64,000 bases of DNA, from the NCBI RefSeq assembly GCF_030704535.1, contig NC_081815.1:3239001-3303000 (forward strand). Direction: 5' to 3'. How positions within the stretch are numbered: position 1 is the stretch's first letter; each line of letters opens with the position of its first letter. This DNA comes from Vitis vinifera. Lineage: Eukaryota; Streptophyta; Magnoliopsida; Vitales; Vitaceae. Of this stretch, positions 58,340 to 64,000 are shown piece after piece. A program made the position numbers and the translations under genes. A model generated the notes under the pieces. It worked only from the letters and a program-made list of their open reading frames with translations. It was not told the origin of the DNA and did not search any database.

Positions 58340-61300
58340 TGTTAGATATACAGAAATTAAAAAATTCTTTTGTCTGTATTTTATGGGGATGGGCGAGAAT
58401 GTATAGTGGAGAGAGGTCGTTGTCTCTTATAGGATCCCTGGAATGGATAGCCGCCATATAAGGGCTGGTGGGCTTTTTGTTGTTTTTGTTTTCCTGTGTT
58501 TTTTGAGGCTCTAGCTTGATTGTATACTCCCTGTATGCGTGTGGCTTTTTGGCCTCTTTTCAATATATTATATGCTTACTTATCAAAAAAAAAAAATGTT
58601 TGATGAACAACGTGTGATCTCCTTGACTTTGTTTGTATCTCATGTTTTTTATTAATTTAGCAAACCTTCTAAACCATGCCTTTGGAGACTTTTTGTCCAT
58701 ATAGAGTGTTCTTAAGTTTACATACCTTTTTAGTGGCTAGGTTACTTTCAAATCCAGGAGGAACTTCCATGTAAATTCCTTCTTCCAAGTCTCCATGCAA
58801 AAATGTATTTTTGATGTCGAATTGTTGTAGATCCCAATTATAGTTAGTTGCCAATAATAACAAAATTCTTACTGGTTCATCTTTGCAATTGGGACAAAGG
58901 TCTCTCCATAATCCACACCATATGTTTGAGTGTTTCCCTTAGCCACCAATCTCGCCTTATACCTCTTTAACAACCCATCTACTTTATACTTAATAGTATA
59001 AACCCACTTGCATCCCACTAGTCTTTTTCTTGCAATCAGATCTACCAACTCCCAAGTCTTACTCTTCTCCAAGGCCTCCATTTCTGCATTCATGGCTTAT
59101 TTTAAATTTTCATTAGATAAAGCCTCGGATAGAGTAGTAGGAATATGAATATTGTTCTAACTTGTAAGAAAACCCTTATAGGATCGATACAACTTTTTGA
59201 ATGATATAACATGGGAAAGTGGATACATCATACAAGGGAAGTTTAGTGCATTCCTTCGTTCCCTTCCTAATGGAAATAGGAAATTTTGATTCAGTTGGTA
59301 AGGGAGGATGAGAAACTGTTATCTCATTCCTAGAAGCCGGTTCAAATTCTTGGACTTGTATAAGTCTAGGGACTATAGCTTTCTTCCTTAAGTATACTTT
59401 GCCCGTCATTCGATTCTCAGGAGTAGGATGAATGGGTGATGACACAGGTTCAGGGCTAGGATCAACGAATGATAACTCAAGTTCAAGGATAGGATCAACG
59501 AATGACGACAACTCAGGTTCAGAGATAAGATCAACGAGTGACGACAACTCGGGTTCAGAGATAGAGGGTATAGATACTAGACCAATGACTTTAGGAGGGT
59601 AAACAAGAAAGAGATCAATGAGATAGGAATCCTGATCCTTGTCTTCCTTGATGGAATTCTCATCTTGAAGATAAGGAGCAAAAAAATAAGACTGGCTTTC
59701 ATTGAAAGTAACATCGGTTGAGACAAAAAAATTTGGATAGTGGATGATAACACTTATATCCCTTTGGAGTTGAGAAATATCCCACAAAAATACATTTAAC
59801 TGCTCTTAGGTCCAATTTTCCCCTATTTGGACTGTAAACATGCATAAAAGATACACACCCAAATATCTTAGGAATGAGATGACTTGTGGTTCTCATATTA
59901 GGATAGAATGATAAGAGTATTTTCATGGGACTTTTGAAACCTAGGACTTTGGAAGGTAATTAGTTTATGAGATATGTGGCAGTGAAGACAAATTCCTCTT
60001 AAGAAGATTTAGGCACATGATTGTGGAATAAAAAAGCTCATGTTGTATCAAAAGAGGTGACCATTTGTTCTCTTAGCAATTCCATTTTGTTGAGAGGTGT
60101 TGACATATGATGACTCATGAATTATTCCCTTATGTTGAAAGTATGGAGTTAGGACTTGATTGAAATAATTTATGGCATTATCGAACTGAAACCTCTTGAT
60201 AGTGACACCAAACTGGTTTTTTACCATGTTATGAAAATTTGGAAGAATAAAACTCATATCAGATTTGTGTTTAAGTAAGAAAAACCAGGACACCTTGGTA
60301 CAATCATTGATGAAAGACACGAACCAAAGCGCCCCGGATATATTAGGGATAGGGGAACGACCCCAAATATCACTATGAATTAGATGAAAAGGTTCTAAAC
60401 TTCCTTTATTATTTGTGGGAAAGGGTGAATGCTTGTGTTTAGCAAGTTCACATACATCACCATGGAAACTCTCAACATCTAATTTACTAAATAGAGAAGG
60501 GAACAAAAACTTAAGAGTTTGAAATGATGGATGTCCAATCCTATGATGATGAAGCCAAATTTTTTCTTTATTTAAAATATGGTGCTAAAAAATAAAAATA
60601 AATTACTTGCTTGGTGTCTCAAGATAGTATAGCTTGTTCCATTCCTTAGTAAGTCCAATCATGTTCTGCAAGTCCTAGTCTTGAAATACACAATAAGTTG
60701 GGAAAAAGGTCACAATGCAACCCAAATCTTGTGTAAGCTTTTGGATAGAAACAAGATTAGTGGACAACTTTTGAACATGGAGCACGTTTCTGAGCGTGAG
60801 TGTAGGACTAATTTGGACATCTCCTACACTTACGACAGTGGTTAAGGAACCATTTGCTATGACTCTTTTCCTACAACTTCGACAAGGGTTATAGGTGTTA
60901 AATTGGTGTGACGAATGGATCATGTGATCTGTGGTGCTTGAATCTATAACCCATGATTTGACAAAGGCTTCATTCGAGACTTTTAATTAAATGGAAATAG
61001 GAAACTTAACTGAAAATGCTAGTGAGCAGGTACTTGAAGGTTTCTTAAGAGTTCCTAACAAAGCTCTTGTTTTTTCAATCTCCTCCTGATTGATTCCGCC
61101 CTGTTCCAAGGATTTTTCTTCAATTGGATGAGCAGAAGACAAGTTTGTTTGCCCATGATTCCTTTATTAGCCTCCATTGTAACCCCATTCTTTGCTAGAT
61201 GAAGTTGGCTTACCATGAAGTTTCCAACATTTTTCCCGTGTATGTCTAGGTTTCTAACAGTGAGTGCACCATAAGTTATCCTTGTTATCACGATTTGAAG

Positions 61301-63417
61301 CCCTTGACTGATCAGTCCTTTTGTTATCAATAGTGCTAGCCTTTTGATCATTGCTTTTGTTCGCAACCATAGCTGAGTCTTCCATATTCTGAGGTTCAAG
61401 CATGGCACTTCTCCTACTTTCTTCTGCTCAAATAAGTGTATCTCCAACACTCTTTCATGGTGGTTTCCTCTTTGGGCATCCATGGACAGGTTAGGGTTTT
61501 AGAGCAAACGAGGCTCTGATACCATGAAGAAACTAAGAATGATTTGAAAATTCATTCAAAAACTATATCTTTTTACATAAACGTATCCCTATTTAACAAA
61601 TACACAGAGAGCAATTAAAAAGGAAAAAAATACAAATATGGAAGAACACAAATTATCACAATTAGGGTCTCAATCTTTCCCTATTATCCTACCAATCATC
61701 ATTTAAAATTATAACGGATTTCCACAATATACATTCCTAGCACCAAAATTAGTAACCTTCCTAACCTAATTACAACCAATCCCTTTGATCACAGGATTCT
61801 CCTAATTCACTTCCTAATTACAATATTATATAGTTACAGCTTTCTGATTTCATTCTTCTACATCTATCAAAATACATGCTTCTACATCATGTAATGATTA
61901 GATATGCATTTTGTTTTTGACAGGGGAACTGTACGTTATGCAAGCGTACATGCTCATTTGGGAAGGACCGGCAGCCGAAGGGATGACCTTGAATCATTAG
62001 CTTATACGCTAATTTTCCTCCTCCGAGGAAAGCTTCCCTGGCAAGGTTTTATTGTAAGTTCATTCAGGATTCAACCATTCATTGCTATTTGCAACTTCAC
62101 TGCTGTAACCTCTTAGTTTCTTATTTATAATTTTCATTGCCTTGATGAACTCTCAAACTGTAGGGGGAGAATAAAGGATTTCTTGTTTGTAAGAAGAAGA
62201 TGGCAACTTCTCCTGAGATGCTTTGTTGCTTATGTCCTCCCCCTTTTCAACAGTTTCTTGAGATGGTGACCAACATGAGATTTGATGAAGAACCCAATTA
62301 CATAAAGCTGATTTCCCTTTTTGATAACAGCATTGGTTCCATTGCATCTTTGCGGCCTATCAGAATAGATGGTGCTTTAAAGGTTGTTACTCGGTGACCC
62401 AAGTCAAATTATTAGTCTTATAAAGTTCATCTGTTTTTTCTTCTATTTGTTATTAAATTTCTCGTGAATTATAGGTGGGTCAAAAAAGGGCAAGGCTTTC
62501 TGAGCAAGAAGATGGTGGTCAGCCTAAGAAGAAAGTTCGGCTAGGTTCTCCAGCTATGCAATGGATATCAGTTTATAACTCCAGAGCGTCGATGAAGCAG
62601 AGGTAAATGATGGTAGTTAAGCATTATAGGATTAAAAAGTTAAACCCACCACCTTCAATCCATTCTCTCCCATCATACCTGAATTAGAAATTGTTTCCTT
62701 TTTGGCCATTTGTTTTACTTTTCTTTTTTTGGCCCAAATTTGTTTTACTTTGATATATTCATATCTTAACTATTCTCATTCAAGTTGGTACAAGACATTT
62801 TTATTATTTCTTTTTGAATGTAAAATCAAATTTCAAGATCTACTTCTCCCACCTAACCACTGTTTTAGATGTTATCATTGCTACAATATGAGAAGGCCTC
62901 AGAACCTCATTGAAATTGAACACTGCACAGGGCAAACATGAATACTATTAGATGGCAAGGTTTCTGAGGGTGGTTCTCCCTATAAGTTTTTGTTTCTTTT
63001 GGATGCTTTGATATTTTAGCTAAGGGATGAGAGGTTTTGCTGCAGATATCACTACAATGTAATGGATTCAAGGCTTCATCAGCATGTGGAGAAAGGAAGG
63101 GAAGATGGACTGTATATTAGCTGTGTAGCTTCGTCAACAAATTTATGGGCCATCATTATGGATGCAGGAACGGGGTTCACATCCCAGGTTTATGAACTCT
63201 CAACCATTTTCTTACACAAGGTGGGTGCTAACAAAGCTCTTTACCATGAGGCATGACCTCTTGCAGTTTGATTTATCAAAAAATATCCAGGGTAAAAAAG
63301 CTTATTCCTTCTGATTTCATTTTCAGGAGTGGATAATGGAACAGTGGGATAAGAACTTCTATATCACTTCCGTTGCTGGTGCAAGCAATGGCAATGCTTT
63401 GGTGGTAATGTCAAAGG
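50398..63417 (+). CDS. MLK: MLK/AEL/PPK-type casein kinase 1-like protein kinase, 13 exons seen, 3' end outside window
   Basis: Exons: 50398-50790, 54921-55046, 55137-55210, 55330-55399, 55517-55572, 55676-55747, 55842-55936, 56056-56122, 61924-62053, 62164-62382, 62475-62602, 63046-63220 and 63327-63417. All borders are GT-AG and phases match, giving 565 residues so far; the Arabidopsis relatives I recall have about 700. The start [13 protein letters not shown] is the family's typical N terminus. Kinase motifs: [11 protein letters not shown] (147-157), VALK (K177), HGDVKPEN (D269) and DLG (292-294, DFG in most kinases). PKKKVR at 451-456 is a likely nuclear signal. The C-terminal part ([25 protein letters not shown]) matches the family's conserved tail. 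Known relatives are nuclear kinases for histones H3/H2A and for CRY2 and PIF3; substrates here are inferred. Introns 1 and 8 carry transposons, but the exons are intact. Confidence 0.95.
51190..51898 (+). mobile_element. L1-type LINE 3' fragment in kinase intron 1
   Basis: One frame reads [12 protein letters not shown], a stop, then [20 protein letters not shown] and ILLHC, followed by [18 protein letters not shown]. This is the zinc-binding zf-RVT domain (C-x2-C ... H-x3-H-C) found at the 3' end of plant L1 reverse transcriptase proteins. An in-frame stop and a premature end show decay. The 3' UTR-like part runs to a short A-run (ATAAAAAAACA) near 51898. It is severely 5'-truncated and in the same orientation as the host gene. 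Confidence 0.82.
51643..51761. mobile_element. Small MITE inserted in the L1 fragment
   Basis: A 119-base stretch starts GAGTGTGTTTAGC and includes ATGATTCTAGA. Its right end CCTAGAATCACCACC and AAATGCACTC is the inverted partner. The ends match over about 25 bases with a few differences. The GAGTG(T/C) ends suggest a hAT-like family, but no clear 8-bp target duplication is visible. Confidence 0.65.
52135..52720. repeat. Inverted-repeat unit with internal tandem repeats in kinase intron 1
   Basis: The left end (TCTATCTAGATTTGGCAAGC, then AGCCACAGATGGC) is the inverted partner of the right end (GCCACCTGTGGCTCC, then CAAATCTAGATAGA). Inside are a 35-bp tandem duplication (52174-52208 and 52209-52243, starting ATATTGATTGGATGACTTRG), a CCTCCGTC microsatellite (about 52283-52318), a CT run, and a second imperfect copy of the right arm at about 52433-52520. 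It may be a complex MITE or foldback element. Confidence 0.55.
54460..54835. repeat. Dispersed AAGGC(A/G)C-type repeat in kinase intron 1
   Basis: The sequence opens TTTTAAAAGGCACGCTTTAA followed by GTGCACCTAGGC, and closes CAAGTGCACGCCTTGTG followed by GCACCTTGCGCCTGAGG. Repeated GCGCC/GGCGC-like words at both ends with an AT-rich centre match a repeat pattern common in plant introns. Exact borders and class are not resolved. Confidence 0.5.
56909..57098 (-). repeat. 3' LTR of intron 8 copia element
   Basis: This 190-base repeat shares CATTCCTAGCACCAAAATTA and TTCTCCTAATTCACTTCCTA with the other LTR. It lacks about 40 bases between these blocks (the AATCCCTTTGATCACAGG part) as well as further sequence on the left. 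A TA microsatellite lies inside it at about 56987-57006. Confidence 0.93.
57106..57963 (-). pseudogene. Copia RNase H and C-terminal part, frameshifted
   Basis: Read on the minus strand, the first frame (57963-57400) starts [11 protein letters not shown] and contains [33 protein letters not shown], and the RNase H part [20 protein letters not shown] and [21 protein letters not shown] second frame (57399-57106) continues with [20 protein letters not shown] and [15 protein letters not shown] stop separates the two. In active copies the equivalent of SANYVG is DADWAG, so an acidic residue is lost here. Confidence 0.88.
58101..58596 (+). mobile_element. 5'-truncated L1-type LINE nested in the copia element
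   Basis: The copy reads [20 protein letters not shown] and on to [13 protein letters not shown] and [13 protein letters not shown], the C-terminal zf-RVT/IWxxxPxxIFW end of plant L1 proteins. A 3' UTR and a 12-base poly-A tail (58585-58596) follow. TGTT flanks both ends (58097-58100 and 58597-58600). Removing it rejoins a copia reverse transcriptase reading HTLFIK before it and [10 protein letters not shown] after it on the minus strand. The coding part is broken by a run of 25 G. Confidence 0.92.
58315..58339 (+). repeat. Poly-G run of 25
   Basis: An uninterrupted run of G lies inside the nested L1 copy, right after FRGG. It is unusual for plant DNA; either a homopolymer expansion or an assembly or sequencing error is possible. 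Confidence 0.9.
58601..59093 (-). pseudogene. Copia reverse transcriptase, upstream part
   Basis: Minus-strand frames read [58 protein letters not shown] and then [20 protein letters not shown] and YMEVPPGFE. These are the first blocks of copia reverse transcriptase. The downstream catalytic YVDD lies at 58062-58051, beyond the L1 insertion. A stop splits the frame near 58866. Confidence 0.9.
59176..59926 (-). pseudogene. Copia region between integrase and reverse transcriptase
   Basis: One frame contains [40 protein letters not shown] and YKCYHP, the usual post-integrase block. The overlapping next frame continues into a low-complexity hinge with repeated [24 protein letters not shown] units. 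The change of frame marks a frameshift. Confidence 0.82.
60048..60506 (-). pseudogene. Copia integrase with lost catalytic glutamate
   Basis: The 152-residue minus-strand frame includes the zinc-region end [12 protein letters not shown], then [15 protein letters not shown] (first catalytic Asp), [10 protein letters not shown] (second; SDNG in most copies) and [14 protein letters not shown], where active copia elements have QQNGVAERKN. The Glu of the DDE triad is Lys here, so the enzyme would be inactive. Confidence 0.9.
60675..60965 (-). pseudogene. Copia protease and gag-pre-integrase region
   Basis: The minus-strand frame reads [20 protein letters not shown], matching the copia protease active site DSGA(T/S)DHM with Gly replaced by Ser. 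It continues with [20 protein letters not shown] and [20 protein letters not shown], the standard protease C-terminal part. Confidence 0.87.
61055..61512 (-). pseudogene. Copia gag remnant with zinc knuckle
   Basis: On the minus strand a CCHC zinc knuckle (C-TH-C-x4-H-TREK-C, near 61275-61220) is readable as LWCTHC, a stop, then [16 protein letters not shown]. The stop codon inside the knuckle and shifts of frame show that gag is broken. Most of the N-terminal capsid part is missing compared with usual copia gag. Confidence 0.8.
61525..61862 (-). repeat. 5' LTR of intron 8 copia element
   Basis: This 338-base LTR reads TGAAGAAACT to CATTCTTCTACA, directly next to the primer-binding site on the inside and to TCTAT on the outside. 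It is the more complete of the two LTRs. Confidence 0.93.
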
Positions 63418-63798
63418 GTAAGTGCAGTTCAGAATTTATTTTTTCCTTCAAATTCATTTTTCTACATTTTAGTTTATTGTAGTTCTCCAAACTCCAAAGA
63501 GTGGCATGTGAGGTGGCCAGTTTTGGTATCAGTGTCCCCTCTCGATTGTTTCGTTAGGAATCCACCTTGGATGTTGCTGAGCTAGAACTCATTTTAGTTT
63601 GCAATTTAAGGGTCTAGATAAAACCAATGGTCTCTTTTGAACATATATTTTGATAAGAAATAGCCTTTTCAAGATATCAGAACATTTCCTAGGACCTCCT
63701 TTGGGTGACATTGAACTTGTTGCCACCTACCATTATTTATGGTGACCAAGATATAAAGCTTCCTTAAGATCTAGAAGGATGTCTCAACACTGCTTTAA

Positions 63799-63981
63799 CT
63801 ACATCACCAAATTCAAAAGATTTACAGAAACCCAGTATGATATTAGCCACTTGTTTCTCAAAATAATAGCTATACCTGCATAGCCCAGGTTACCTAAAGA
63901 ACATCCCTGTATGTTAAGGTTGATATGGAGGGGTTTCACCATCAAACTCCTGGGTTGATGGGAGTTGGGAAGTAATGCCAT
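63799..63981 (-). pseudogene. RNase H-like remnant in kinase intron 13
   Basis: A minus-strand frame of 60 residues contains MVKPLHINLNIQGCSLGNLG and YAGIAIILRNKW. It resembles the RVT_3-type RNase H motif (K-x-N-x-DG-x-SxGNPG-xAG-x-GG-x-xR) linked to plant L1 elements. The first catalytic Asp has become Gln (NIQG for NxDG). It is a short, isolated remnant in the intron that starts at 63418. Confidence 0.6.
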
Positions 63982-64000
63982 GCAATAGACCTACCACCTT

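Larger units (their letters stand above)
56909..61862 (-). mobile_element. Ty1/copia LTR retrotransposon inside kinase intron 8
   Basis: The LTRs are 56909-57098 and 61525-61862, both TG...CA, flanked by the perfect 5-bp duplication TCTAT (56904-56908 and 61863-61867). On the minus strand, TGGTATCAGAGC (61524-61513) sits directly after the 5' LTR and is the Met-tRNA primer site. GAGGGGGAG abuts the 3' LTR as polypurine tract. Gag, protease, integrase, reverse transcriptase and RNase H follow in copia order over about 4.4 kb, but with several stops and frameshifts. The left LTR is shortened by internal deletion. An L1 copy is inserted in the reverse transcriptase. The element is antisense to the kinase gene. 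Confidence 0.96.

Noticed and set aside
1-64000. CRISPR arrays, bacterial operons, tRNA or rRNA genes
   Set aside because: The window is plant nuclear DNA. No spaced identical repeats, tRNA cloverleaf or rRNA segment was seen by eye; a covariance-model search would be needed to exclude small RNA genes.

Overview
This is a plant nuclear window. It has spliced genes with GT-AG introns, AT-rich intergenic DNA, Ty1/copia and L1-type retroelements, and plant-specific protein families (MLK-type casein kinase, RHN1-type Rab5, LEA_2, AG-peptide). The gene content and the L1 and copia families suggest a woody eudicot, most likely grapevine (Vitis). That assignment is recognition, not a database result.

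Layout. The first 0.4 kb may hold the start of a small unrecognised gene. Positions 1691-5673 are an old, internally deleted copia element on the minus strand with an intact 5-bp target duplication. A six-exon IST1/ESCRT-III-related gene follows (7301-12453, +), then a one-exon proline/serine-rich membrane protein (13298-14131, +) and a seven-exon Rab5 GTPase very close to RHN1 (20182-15525, -). The stretch 20.3-29.8 kb has no supportable gene; it holds diverged repeats and a solo LTR. Next come a small CLCSPT-type serine-rich protein (30906-31124, +), a LEA_2 membrane protein with a 3.8-kb intron (33703-38156, +), a second CLCSPT-type protein (40937-40671, -) and an arabinogalactan peptide (43398-43592, +). 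After 5 kb of AT-rich DNA, the rest of the window is a long MLK-type kinase gene (50398 to beyond the right edge, +). Its introns carry an L1 fragment holding a MITE, and a 5-kb copia element that itself holds a truncated L1 copy.

The genes look like ordinary housekeeping or regulatory genes with no operon-like linkage. IST1-like and Rab5 both act at the endosome/multivesicular body, but nothing here shows that their proximity is functional. The two CLCSPT proteins are paralogs about 10 kb apart in opposite orientation. The most informative structures are transposon nesting, two elements dated by exact target duplications, a TRIM-like element, an internal repeat in the IST1 tail, and a repeat pair whose hairpins are kept with different stem sequences. 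I found no convincing new molecular system.
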